A program made the position numbers and the translations under genes. Below are positions 35,964-51,700 of a stretch of DNA of 64,000 nucleotides, in pieces. Position 1 is the stretch's first letter, and each line of letters starts with the position of its first letter. Origin of the DNA: Monocercomonoides exilis (lineage: Eukaryota > Preaxostyla > Oxymonadida > Polymastigidae); contig LSRY02000033.1 of NCBI GenBank assembly GCA_001643675.2, positions 806,001 to 870,000 on the forward strand, in the 5' to 3' direction. Under the pieces are notes generated by a model that made no database searches, was not told the origin of the DNA, and saw nothing but the letters and a program-made list of their open reading frames with translations.

Positions 35964-38900
35964 CTACACATTCCTTTTCGCTTCCACAGCAACCTGCTGC
36001 TTAACAGAAGCATTCTTCATCCGCAGCGGGGGAAGTCTTCCTTTTGGCTGAGAAAGAGAAGAAATAGTGCAACGTGAAGCAGGAAAATGAGAAGAATGAG
36101 TCGATGAATGGGAAGACGGTGAAGTAGCCGGACTCGACGTGCTTGCTGCTGCCATCGCAGCTGTTGAGGAAGACAAAGACACGCCCTGAGGAGAGGTGAA
36201 TGAAATAGAAGAACGCAAGGAAGGAGAAGTGCATTGGCTATGCTGCTTTCCCAAGGAAGGCAGAATCGCCGGTGGGAGCCCAAGAGTCGTCGAAGATGAC
36301 GTAGCAGACGGTGAGAGAGATGGCAGCGTCGACTGCTTCACCTTTTGAGATGGAGGTGTCTGAGTCAGAGAAGGTGTCAAGGAGTTATTTGGTGGTGTTG
36401 GTGGGTGTTTGTGTGTTGAAGTGGAATGCAACGGCGGACGAGTTATCGGCTTCTCTGTGTTCAGCCTGTCTGCCCCTGGCTTGTCTGTGGTGCTTCCTGC
36501 CAAGTTCAAGAAAAAGGAAGAGGACGACTGCTGAATAGATGGAAGTGCCTTGTGTGTGCTTGAAACAGGGAAAGTGGCTGTTGATTGATACAAAGTGGAT
36601 GAGGCTGACGAGTGGAGCGATGCAGTTGATGATTTTTGCTTTGCTTTGGTCTTTGACCTGCGCTTTGGAGCAGATGGGGTGTCTGGTGAAGATGGCGATG
36701 TTGAGGATGGAGAAGAAGCATGGTGTCCAGTTGTATTGCTTTGTGCCTTTCCAATCCCACTTGGCATCGGAACAAAGCCAAGAGACGAATGAGAAGCCGA
36801 AGGAGTTGACATTTGCCAAGCAGCTGTCTTTGCCGGAGAAGCTGTTTTAGATTTGGGTCTCAAATATTTCTTGTGGTTTGCGGAAAGCTGCATATTTTTT
36901 GCAGGCGGGGAAGGAGACAATGCTGGTGTGGTTGGGGCAGACGAGTTTGTGGGGCTCAGATTGAGATGCATAATCAAGGGAGTCGTGGTAGGGGCACAGC
37001 CAGAGGCAGAAATCGGATACACAGCAGTGTCTGTGACTGATGTAGTCATTGACGATGTTGCTATGTCAGTGGGAGACGCAATTGTTCTAACCATTGGCTT
37101 TCGTGTGTTATTGCTTTGTTTGGCCTTCCACGATGTGGAAGAGTTTAAAGAATTCAATGAATCCTTCTTTTTGCTGATGTGCAGTTGTTCTAAGCTCTCT
37201 GTCACTGTTTCTGGTTTGTGCTCATTCATTGTTGCATTTCTGCTCTTGTTAAATGAATCTTCCTGATTCTTTGCTTTGATGCGCTTTCCACTGGTGTTTC
37301 CTTTGTCTTCTGCTTTTTCTCTGCTCTTTGTGGGCTTTCGTGTGATTGTCTTTGACATGTTCTTACTCTCCTTTTGTTGAACCTCTTTTGCAGCTTTTTC
37401 CTTCTCTTCTTTGCATTCCTGCCTCCACTTTCTGAATAAACTGAGCTGCTCTTCAATTGGAATCTTTGAAAAAATGCATTGGAAATCAGAAGCATTTGAA
37501 CTTGATGTAGCTTCTGCCGTGTTGCCAGAAGAATAAGAGCACATCTGAACTTGATTGTTCTGCTTCATATTGATTTTGGCAAAAAGACAGTTTGCGGCTG
37601 TTGTTGGTTCACAAGAGTGTGTTGCATGATTGTCAGCATTATTCTCTTTTGCATACTTCTGCAGCATTTCCTTCCTCCAGCTGAGCATCTTCTTCATCAT
37701 CTGCATTTTGTCCTTTCTTTCATTCGCCCCACTCTTCTTGTCACTTCCAGCTCCACTTTCAGAACAAGTCTGCTTCGAACTCTGTTGTGTTTCTGTGCAG
37801 TTGCTGTTATTCTCGCTGTGCTTGTGATGGTTTCTGGATGTGGCTGGGCTGGAGAAGGAGCCAACAGACGACAAGCACAGTGCAGACGGGTATTGTGCAG
37901 AAGGAGAGTGGAGTGTGGCTGCCATGTCGTCGTCAAACAGCATCGATCTCGACTCAGACGGAGGCAGATGCATCAGAAAATGGTTGGGCGACAAGGGTGT
38001 TGGAGGCAGATCTTCTGAATGAGGGTTTGAATATCCATCAGACGAATGGTCGTCCTGCGAGTGGGCAGCAGAAGGGACAGTGGAAAGAGAAGTGGGCGTG
38101 GCAGAGGACGAGTGTGGGAGCGATGTGGGTGTGCGGATGGAAAAACCAGGTGACTGGGGAGAATCCAGATGGGGTGTGAGGGAGAGTGTGGGAGTGGTGA
38201 AAGAATGCTGCGAAGTGCAAGGTGTCATCAGAGGCGTTGGGAGCAGGTCAAATGGCGACGAGGCATCGCTTCTGTCGCTCCTCTGGCCATTTGGCGAGAT
38301 CAGAGACTTGCCCTGTTTGTGTGTGGGAGTGCGCCTCCCTTCATTCTGCCTTGGCGACTGTGCAGCAGACGACTTCTCTGAATGCTGTGTGGATTCTGCC
38401 TCATTCACATCACTTGTATTACTCTTGCTGGCTGTTGATGGTTTCATTTCATCACATTCGCTGCTGATTGACCCAAAGCCACTTATTCGCAGGAGTTCTT
38501 CGTCGAGTGGCTCGGAATAGGATTTGGTGAGCCACGGGTGCACAATGGCCTCTTCCAGTGTCATTCGGGTGTCTGGATTCTTGTCTAGCAAAAGAGAAAG
38601 GAAATCGATGAGAAGAGGAGATGTTGGGTGAAGTGTAGTGGAAGCTTCAGTTGCATCTGTTGGAGACGAAGAGGGTGGAGGAGAGGAAGATGAAGATTTC
38701 GAAGAAGATAAATGATTTGTTTCATCTGAGTGTGTGCTGGCTTCAGTATTGGATTGACCTTCTGCTTTACCTTCTTCAACCCACTCGTCGTTCTCTATCA
38801 TCTGAGGAAACGAGACAGGCTTCTTCATAATGTCATCAAACAGCCCCACATCGCTCTCATTCTCAAAGGGCACACAGCCAAAGCAGAAGCAGTAGAGCGT

Positions 38901-41416
38901 CACGCCCACTGCCCATACGTCTGCCTTTGCCCCATCAAACTCGCTGCCTCCACACACCTCAGGCGCGAGGAAGGCGAATGTGCCCTGTGTGTCGCCCAGC
39001 TTCTCGCCTGGCGAGTTCAGTTTGACGGCACAGCCAAAGTCAGCCACTTTCAAGGCGCCGCTGCGGGTGACGAGGAGGTTGTCGGGTTTGATGTCTCTGT
39101 GGACGATGTGGGCGGTGTGAATGAAGTGGAGGGCAGGCACCAGCTGGCGGATGTAGCTGCGGGAGAGAGAGTGCGGAAGAGGGGGGAAGGTGATGTGGAA
39201 GGAGGAGAGGGAGGAGCGCGAGGCGGTTGGCACTTCAATTTGGATGCAGTTGGCGTTGGAGGAGGTGAGTGGATCTGCAACACCCAGAGGAGAAGGAGAA
39301 GCAGAAGAGATTGAGAAGGTCGAGGAGTTGCGACGTGCAATGTGTGGAGTGCCACTGAAGCCGACGATTGGCAGAGCATTCTCAGGAGAAGGCAAAGAGG
39401 GGTGAGGGGAATAATTTGCTGTCAGCCCAGAGGAATGAGATAGAGAAGAGGAGTTCTTCACTTGAGAAGAGGAAGAAGTTGGAGAACAAGGCACATGAGA
39501 CTTGTGAAGAGGCACCAGCTTTGCCAAAGAGAGGGTGGAAGACGAATTGTTGAAGCAGATGGCGTGTGAGGAGTAATTCGAAGTGGAGGCGAACATGGAA
39601 GCGAAGGAAGGAGAAGAGAAGAGGGTCTTGATACGTGCCTGTGAGTCCATCCCAGAGAATGAGAACGGGGCAGCACCTGTGGGCGATGTGAGGGGTCCGA
39701 ATGACTGCTCGTCTGGATGACCAGGATGATCTGAATGGTCTGAATGGTCTGAATGATCAGAAGGAGAGAAGGGAGGGTGGGGCAGCTGATGGTCCATGAG
39801 GGGTGTCTGTGAAGGAGGGAGGGTGTTTGCGAGGGGCGGAGAGGAGAGAGAGGAGATGGTGGAGTTTGAAGTCACTGGGTCAACTGCCATGTGGCTGTGT
39901 CCAAAGGAGGTGAATGGAGAGTCAGAAGCAAAAGTGTCTGACTCGTTGTCTGAGGTGTCTGTGTGGATGATTGTGAAGGTCTGCTCCTGATTCACATCAG
40001 AAATGGAGTTCGCGATAGTCGTGTCGTTTGTGCTGTTGCATTCGTCGTTGTCTGTGTCTTCTTCAAAATCTCTCTTTTTCCCTGTCGATCGACTCAGCTT
40101 GCGCTGCGGCAGCTCCTCTTGCTGTTCCTTTGCTGAATCCTTTTTCACTTTGGAGTTCTTTTTGCGAAGCTGCGGGAAGAAGATGCTTTCTTCGATATCT
40201 TCGTCCTTGTTGTCTTCGCTTTCATTGTTAGACAAAGCACCTTCGTCGACTGGCTTTGCGCCTGCCCCATCGATCTCTGCCTCTTCTGTGTCTTCTCCTA
40301 GCTCCAGCGAAACGATCTCATCCAAATCATCTCCAACAACACTGGCAACCATCTGCAGCATCTGCTCTTTTATCATCCGTTCCTCTTCGTCTGCAAGTGC
40401 TTGCTCATCCAACTCGACGTTCTCTTCGTCGTTGTTCTTCGCACTTAACACCTCTTCTCCATCGAAATCTTCATTTTCACAGAGCGTTGACTCGAACAAT
40501 GGAGACTTTTCGTGCAATTTCTTGCATTCAACTTCTTGATCATGCTCGGGCTTTGTTGCTTCGTCACCTGACTGAGATAGAAACGAAGATAAATCAAATC
40601 CAAATACATTTTCTATTTCTTCTTCCTTTTCAATTAACTCTTCATTAACGTCTTTTCTATGAAATTTGTCTTTATTTCCTTCTTCAATGCGAACTTGGTT
40701 GGCGTCCATTACCGATCCTCCTTCGGCAAGTTCTTCAACCAGATACAATTTTGACTTTTGAGGGTCATCTATCACTTCTAAAAGTCGAATAATATTTGGA
40801 TGCTTTAGTTGGCTCATAATTGATATTTCTCGTTGTAAGCTTTCCATTGCAGTTGTCATTCCAGTCCGTTTTTTCTTCAACGAATCTTTATTCAGTATTT
40901 TCATTGCCTATTTTTGTGAAATCAAATAACATATATAGGCAAATTGAAAACAGCATAAATGAAATAGAAAAACAAGAATATACACACGTATCTACGTTGC
41001 GACTTTGCATCTTCAACAAGCACAGATTTTCCAAAAGAACCAGAACCAATTGTCTTTTTCACAATATATTGGTTTATCATTTTCATTCCATTAGCCAAAT
41101 AACTTTTTTTCACTGCATTGGTAAATTGTGTTTCGTGCTGATAACTTGCATCTCCTGAAATAGAATAATCCATCTCAGAAGATGCGAGTTCACTTGTGAA
41201 TCCAGAAAAAGTCAAGTCTCCATCATCTTCAATTGTATCAACATCCACCATTTCAGTAAATTCGTTTTTAACGAGCGGTGCAAACATAACCAAGGTAGAA
41301 TATTTTTTTAACGTTGGTTGTTGCAAAGAATATTCATCGCTTGATGCATTTGTTATAATCTGCTGTTTATCAATTTCCGCAGGTGCATAAGACTGACTTT
41401 CATTAAGTTCAGTCAT
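35964..41416 (-). CDS. Giant Ser/Thr protein kinase of the CaMKK/Elm1-like group
   Basis: Exons 40988-41416 and 35964-40907 (80-base intron, donor GTGTGT), 1790 residues. Kinase motifs run in order: Gly loop IGSGSFGKSV at about 123, Lys146 in YAMKIL, and LKHPNIIRLLEVIDDP with hinge LYLVEELAEGGSVMD at about 197-211. After an insert of about 505 residues come helix E and the catalytic loop YIRQLVPALHFIHTAHIV + HRDIKPDNLL (about 726-753), ADFGCAV, GTFAFLAPEV and DVWAVGVTLYCFCFGCVPF. A second insert precedes LLLDKNPDTRM and HPWL at about 934. The hinge, the LYCFCFG segment and the end of the lobe are closest to CaMKK/Elm1/Tos3 kinases, which activate AMPK/SNF1-type kinases; that target is inferred. 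The 850-residue tail is Ser/Thr/Pro-rich. All key catalytic residues are present. Confidence 0.87.
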
Positions 41417-41624
41417 ATATCGTAAGTGAGTTCAAAACGAAAAAAAATATTATCAAAGAAAAGAAGAATTCTTTAGGTCAAGATCAATTTCACCTTAATA
41501 TGTTTCAGAATCCTTAATTCATTTTCAAATATTTTTGTCTATTATTCATCATTACTATTATTTAAAAATTATTCGAAAATTCTTGTTTTTTCGTTCCTAT
41601 CCCATATGTAAGTTTACAAGTCAG

Positions 41625-42006
41625 ATGGCAACTCAAAAATGTGCAATCGCAACAGCAATTGTGCTTATGGTGATATCTTTTGTACCACTTGGATTTACGA
41701 TTTACCAATGTGCTTCAGTGAAACCGACAGATCAGAATATTCCAGCTTGGGGATTCCGTCAGTTTTTGCATAATTTTACTGAGCAAAACTCATTTATGAT
41801 ATTTGCATTTATGTTTACAGTATCTTCTGTGATACTATCATTCATGTTTGACAAAAATAATAAGAAATTTGTTTTTCATATTCATGATAATTTGCATTAA
41901 TATTTTTTGAAATAGGTGCCTTTTGCCGAAAGCAGTTGATAGAAGACCCAGAAAAAAAAGAGTTGTAACAAAAAAGCCTCTTCCAAGGAGGCAGCTTTCG
42001 AGATAG
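41625..42006 (+). CDS. Small two-helix membrane protein with basic tail, unknown
   Basis: Exons 41625-41845 and 41916-42006 (70-base intron, donor GTTTGA, acceptor AATAG) encode 103 residues. Two hydrophobic helices (about 8-27 and 55-77) flank a loop with a possible N-glycosylation site (NFT). The second exon adds a strongly basic tail (RRPRKKRVVTKKPLPRRQL). The topology fits a small ER or other endomembrane protein with a cytosolic basic end. I do not recognise the family. The coding case rests on the in-phase splice and the coherent tail. It starts 208 bases from the divergent kinase gene. Confidence 0.6.
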
Positions 42007-43107
42007 ATTTTCGTTTTCTTTGAATCAAAATTTAACAATTATAAGATGTGAATGGACAATATTCTTTTTCAATCATATCACATTTATATATTCTGATATT
42101 TTCCTATTTTTTTTTGTGAATGTTTTATTTCATTTCACTGAATTTAGTATCATGTTTTTGATTTCCTTTAAAATAAAAAAAAATTTTTTTCCCCCAATGA
42201 TTTGTTTGAATCGAAAGAAAAACACTTTCCGATTTATTATAGCCATTCATTTACGTTTTTTTGTGACTGAGAAATATTGCGTTATAATTAATAATGTTAA
42301 AATTCCAATATATGGTGTAGATCAATTATGACATTTGAAAACTTATGACCTCTTTATAAATAAACAGATCTTTAAATACGAATTTAAAAAATTTTTAATA
42401 TGAATTTTCAATACTCATTATTTTACAGATATTATAGTTAATAATGAAAAGTTTCATTGAAAAAAAATCATTTTGTTTTTGTTTTTTTTGTTTTTTTGTG
42501 TTTAAACCGTTGTTTGTCTTGTATGCTATTATTGCTGCATCATATACTAGATTGTGCAGTTGGCTTTTTTCCACAACCATTTTGATGAAAATACAAGTTA
42601 TTTCATCAATGGAAAAAGCCAAAATTGAATTTCTGGGGACTCCACGGAAGAGCTTAGCTTTATTATGAGTATCTTTCCACTAAATCACCTCACACATTCA
42701 TTAAATTCGAGTTATATCTGTGAAATTGGTTGTGTAAAATGTTTTTATAAATAAATATTTATTGTGCTTTGAATTTTCATTCAGCTTTTTGAATAATTCA
42801 ATTTGAAAGAATGGAAAGCCCATTGCTATATTCTTATTTTTTTTTCGGATAGCACTTGAAAAAATTCAAACTGTTGAAAGTTGTTATGCGATCAGTGAAA
42901 TGTATTAGAAGAAAGCACATAATGGATGAGATCGTATCTTTTTATTTGATTAATAATTGTCCACTGAAGGAATCGTAATAAGTATATTGAATTTTATTAA
43001 ATTTGTAGCATTTTAGTATACATTTGTTGGAGCAGGGCAATTTTGCTTTCATTTGCGTTCTATTCTTTCATTTTCATAAAATTGTTCTTTCGGCTTTAAC
43101 GTCTGCT
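42007..43107. other. Intergenic spacer
   Basis: 1.1 kb of AT-rich sequence before the YAK1-type gene. The short open frames (42020-42331, 42444-42668 and 42395-42622 minus) are Phe/Lys/Asn-rich with no family features. No repeat of the families seen elsewhere in the window was noticed. Confidence 0.5.
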
Positions 43108-46537
<3,430 letters not shown>

Positions 46538-47440
46538 AAAGAAATGAGATTGCATTCATCGGTTTCTTTTCAATTGAAAGGAGAGGGGTTTATGACTTTG
46601 CGTATCGCACTTCGTTATAATATCTGAATTATTGATACTTTGAGATTTTAATACAAAACGCAAGTTCACTTCGTTTTTTTTAATCAATCTCAATTTCTTT
46701 GATTTTTTTTATTATTATTCTTTTTCTTTTATTTTTTTATATATTTTTACAATTTGTTATCTTCGTCTGAAATGTTGTTTAGTTCATCATCAACTGTTGT
46801 ATCTGTTGAGCGATTGTTTCCTGTGAGCTTTTGAGGGAGTTCCATCTGTATTTTTAGTGTCTGTAAATGCTTTGTATCTTTTGAGTGGTTTAAGCAATGA
46901 TGAAATTATTTTGATCTTTTTCATTTCTTTTTTCATTTCTTTTTTTGATATCTTTTTGTTTGCAATTTTTTGAGCTCATTTCGTTCACTTTTTGTTACCA
47001 TTTGTTTGATAAGGTTATTCTTTTTCTTTTTCTTTATTTTTATTTTTTGACAATTCTTTTTATCTTTCTGAAGAGGATATCGCTCTCGTTCTCATTTGCA
47101 CTTACATAATGCACAAAAACATATGCTTGTTTTCTTAGTTGTATTATCTTTCTTTGCGTGTTTGTAGTTTGACTTGTTTTCTGTCAGTAGCTTTGGCATT
47201 GCTGTTTACTCGTTGTTTATTCTAAAGAAACGTTTGTATTCATTTCATTCACCTTTTGTTGTTATTGTTTGTTGCTATTCTAAGCTTGTTTCTTTCTCTT
47301 TCTCTCTTTCTTTTTCTCTTCGTACAATCTTCCCTGTGGTGGGAAAATGTTCTGTTTCTCTTATCAGGAAAATGAGGATGAACAAAATATAAAAAAAACA
47401 CATTTAAAAGATTGAAAGTTTATTTTTTTAACCAAAATGT
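46538..47440. other. Convergent intergenic spacer
   Basis: Strikingly T-rich on the plus strand, with repeated TCTTTTTC and TTATTTTT stretches. It should hold the 3' UTRs of the YAK1 and triphosphatase genes. The open frame 47174-47392 is not convincing. Confidence 0.5.
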
Positions 47441-48641
47441 TCAAATCTTTGGTTGGCGAAGAGAAGCCAGTATTTTTGCATTTGAAACGAATGATGAAAT
47501 AATTGACTCATATTTGTTTGGTTGTTTGTTTTTGAATAGAGCATATTCTTTTTTTAATTCAGACATTGGAGTTATTTCTATTTCTATTTCAAAACTTTGC
47601 TCAAATTCTGGTAAATCTGTAGGTAACACTTCAGTTGTTTCCCAATCTCTAAATTTCGAAAGGCATCGATGCTAATTCCAAATGAAATTTTATAAGCAAT
47701 TCTTGTACAGATTCCAATAGAATAATGAAAATACAAACGTGTGTTTGAGTTGCATCTATTCTCATGTTTGGAAGAAAGAATGAGTCTCGAATTTTTCCTC
47801 TTTCATACTCTATAGGCGTTGTGATAACGATGTTTGGATCCTCTGGAAGGGTATTTGATGTTAAAAATTATTCATATATATATAATGAAATTTTTCATTT
47901 AAAATGTTCATAAAAATACTTTTCACACTTTCAACTTCAAATGCTGCTGAAAACCTAATATCAAATGGAAGTGCATGACAAGTCATATCAATATTGTTTT
48001 TATTATCTTTTGAGATACAGGCAAGTGTCTGTGTATTGGAAATTACAGATTTGTTCAAGACAGTTATAAAAAAATTATCAAACTTGTGGATTATCATCAT
48101 TACTTAATGTTATTCGGCCTCCTCGATGTATCATATCTCTCGTAACACTTTTAACATGATTTTCTGATGGAATCTGAAGTGACAATATAAAACGATTGTA
48201 ATTTGAAAAAATTATTGTTCACACTTTCGAAGAAAGAAAATAAACAATATTCTTAAATTGACCTTCTGTAAGGGTTGATAAAAAATTGGAAGGATAAGAT
48301 TTAGAAATTATAGCTTCTGTAGTAATTGGCAATGAAACGCGCTGTTGTGTTTCTCTCGAAACAATCGTTCCAATGCGTGCTTCAATCTTTTAGAGAAAAT
48401 AACATGATAAGCACGACAGGAAAAAATCACGAAAATTCTCAACCTCCAATGATGCATCTTCTTTATCTTTATCTAAATATGATCCAAAAAACATCATTAG
48501 ATGTTCGAGAGAAGAAGATATTGGCATTTCTTCACTTAGCTAAACAATTAAAAAAGTAAAATCAAAAATATAATTATATGAAATAATAAAACGAACAATT
48601 GCAGATTGAGAAACAGGAAATAACCTAAATTGCTTCGCCAT
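47441..48641 (-). CDS. mRNA 5'-triphosphatase, tunnel (Cet1/TTM) family
   Basis: Seven small exons: 48597-48641, 48444-48539, 48225-48386, 48084-48173, 47929-48028, 47739-47842 and 47441-47671, 275 residues, all junctions in phase. The protein removes the gamma phosphate of nascent mRNA before capping. The two Glu-x-Glu metal-binding strands of the tunnel fold are visible: ASLEIEARIGTIV across the exon 2/3 junction (Glu47, Glu49) and SFEIEIEIT near the end (Glu227, 229, 231). Between them are VSLPITTEAIIS, DIRFSAAFEVEK and YERGKIRDSF, with the basic residues expected on the tunnel wall. No guanylyltransferase domain is attached, so it is a stand-alone enzyme as in fungi and some protists. Donors GTTCGT and GTTGAG at introns 1 and 2 are the weakest. 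The N-terminus is short. Confidence 0.8.
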
Positions 48642-48765
48642 AATAACAGAAAACAAAATATGAAAAATAATGAATAAAAGTAAGGGTCAATATTATTGAA
48701 ATAATCATTTCTTTTAAAGTTTAAACTTGACTCGGAAATACACACATCTACGAACACATAAAATT

Positions 48766-51700
48766 ATGAGTGTATTTAACTTTATACGTTCGCGAGTATC
48801 CGGATCACGTGTTCGTCTTCAAGATGAGAAATATGATTTGGACCTCACGTACATCACGAATAACATTATTGGTATAAAATTATATGTGCTTAATTTTTTA
48901 CTTGTAATATTGCAATCAAATATTTAATATTAGCGATGGGACTGCCTTCTGTTGGGTTTGAAGGCATTTACAGAAACAGACAAGAAGATGTTGCTGCTCT
49001 CTTAAATGAAAGGCATCGAAATCACTATATGGTTATCAACCTTTCTCAAATGAATTACGACTATAAATTATTCAACAATATGGTGCAAGATTTTGGCTTC
49101 CCTGATCATCACCCACCTGAACTTGATAAATTATTTATTATTTGCAGAGTGATGAAGAACTTTTTGGATAGTGACAAAGATAATGTTGTCGCGGTGCATT
49201 GCAAGGTATTAATTTTAGATCTTTTAAAAAATTTTATCTGTATTGAATATTTTTTATGTGCATGGAAATTAATACAGGCTGGAAAAGGAAGAACTGGAGT
49301 AGTTATTTGCTGCTATTTACTTTTTACTGGAATTTTTGTTGATGCAGAAATGGCTTTGGAATTTTTTGCAATGAAAAGAGCAAATAAAATTACAGGTGGG
49401 GTAGCAGTGCCGTCACAAAGAAGATATGTCAATTATTTTTCTCGAATTCTGCATCGTGACGTGACTCCATCACTTCATCCGATTAAGGTTTATTGTTGTT
49501 GATTTCAGTGTTATATTCATTTGAAGAATCGTTTTCTTTTTTTTTTTTTTTTTTTGTATTATTTATATTTCTTCTGATTATTATTGCTTATCAGCTATCG
49601 TACATCCTTTTTCGTTCAATTCCCCAGTGCCAGCACGAAGACGGAATATGTCCATACCTTCTGATATTCATGCAAAACAAGCTTGTTTTTGACTCCCGTA
49701 TTGATCCTAAGACAAAGAAGCCATATCCAACACCTCCTGTCCCCTCCAAAAGAGGCGACGGGGCGCGCAGTTTTAAGATCAATCTTGTTTTGTATGGAGA
49801 CATTTTAGTTGTTTTTTATCATTACCCAAAGGTTTGCTCGCTCCCATCAATCAGAGTACTCTTTGAATCATTCATCTATTTCATGTTCATATTTATTTCA
49901 TTCAATTCTTCTGGTTAAATATGTATTGCATTTATTTATTTCTTTATTTATTTTATTGACGATATGTACGAAAGATGCACACACCACAGCAGCAGGCAGA
50001 GGCGAGTCTTCCGCTGGAAGCATCTTCTGTTGCCTTTTCACAACACCAATTTTCCCGCTCGCTATCTCCACTGTCTCACACATCAACCCCATTCGCTGCC
50101 ACTTCATCCACTTCATTAACCAACACCCAAAACCCCTCTTCTTCTTCTTCCTCTTCCTCTTCCCATCCTCCATCCAGTTCATTTGCCTCTTCCACCTCAT
50201 CATCATCATCATCATCTTCTTCTTCTTCTTCTTCTTCTTCTTCTTCTTCTTCTTCTTCCTCATCTTCTCCATATGGTGATCAAAGACCCCCCTACATGCG
50301 GCGCAAGGGCACCCGGCTCTTTCGCTTTGCCTTCCACACAGGAATGCACCCGCCTAACACTCAGCTCTCACTCGAGCCACGCGATTTAGACGGCCCCAAG
50401 CACATCAAGTTCAGCAAGGACTTTGTGTTGGATGCGATGTTTGTCCATCCTGAGCCAGATGATCCAATCCCCTTTTTCGAAGTCAAAGACTGGGATGTAT
50501 GCTTCTCAATCATTTTTATTGCATTTTCGAATCATTTTTTAAATATCTGCATGTGTTTTATCTTTCCATCCATTTTTCTGCTTGAATGTAGGCACTTGTC
50601 CCGTCCTCTGCGATCATGAAGCAGTCGTCTGCCAGTTCTGCTGTCTCTTCCTCTGCCCCTGCGATGCCCTATCCTCTCTCCACCACACTCACCCGGCTGT
50701 CCCCGTGTGTCTCTCTTCCACTTTGTCGCTCCCTCTCTTTCTACACGTTTGATGCACTGCCCATATCCCGCTTCACTTCCTTGTCTATGTGTGGCAGGCT
50801 ACTGTGTGTGGGGACAGCAAGAGGCGATTCCTATGTGATTGACACGCTGATAGACGAGATGGTGGCACAGACAACGCGCTCTGAGAGTGTTGGGGTGGGT
50901 GTCGGGGTGAGCAGCACTTGCTGGCTGGAGAAGGCGATTGAAGGAGATGGCAGAGAAGGAGGAGAAGGAAAGGAGGGCGAGGGCAATGAAAGCGGATCGG
51001 ATGATGAGTCAGAAGAAGAGGAGGAAGAAGAAGAGGAAGATGATGAAGATGATGCTAATGATAGGGCTTTGAAACAATTGGAAGATGCTCGCAAAGATGA
51101 AGAAAAGAATGAGATGTGTTTGAACTTAGCAAATTCCGAAAAGAAAACGAGTGATTTGGACAGCTGTGGAAAGGGGACGACATCTGAGAAGCATCGAGAG
51201 AAGCAAAAGAAAGGCGATATAAGAGAAGAAGAGCTGAGGAAAGAGAAAGAGAGAGTTGAAAGAGAATTGAAAGAAATCGAAGAGAAGATGAATGAAGAAG
51301 AAAGCAAAGAACAATCAAAGAAAATTGATGCTGCACTTTCAAACGATGTGTGTGAAATGGATGTTCCTGAGCCTCTTTCTCAAACAGACACGCAAACACC
51401 CTCTGAAAATGCAGCAGTCACAACAACAATAACAACATCGCCTGCAACATATTCTAACCCGTCGTCTCCTCATCGCACTCCTCTTTCTCCATCGTCTCAT
51501 AAACACATTTCTCCCTTTGAGGATTCACCTGTTCTGTCGCTGAGTGCTTCTCCACTTTCTCTCTCGCCTTGCTCGCTCGTCCGCTCCTCTTCCAAACAAA
51601 AAACTGAGTCGCCGCCTCCTCCTCCACCTTGTTTGGTTCCTCTTTCAAATCAATCAAAAGGTGAACACGAACAATCTTCATTCCCATCACACCCAACTTC

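Noticed and set aside
49898-50272. Minus-strand poly-Lys/Met frame
   Set aside because: It is the antisense of the poly-Ser tract in the PTEN C2 exon.
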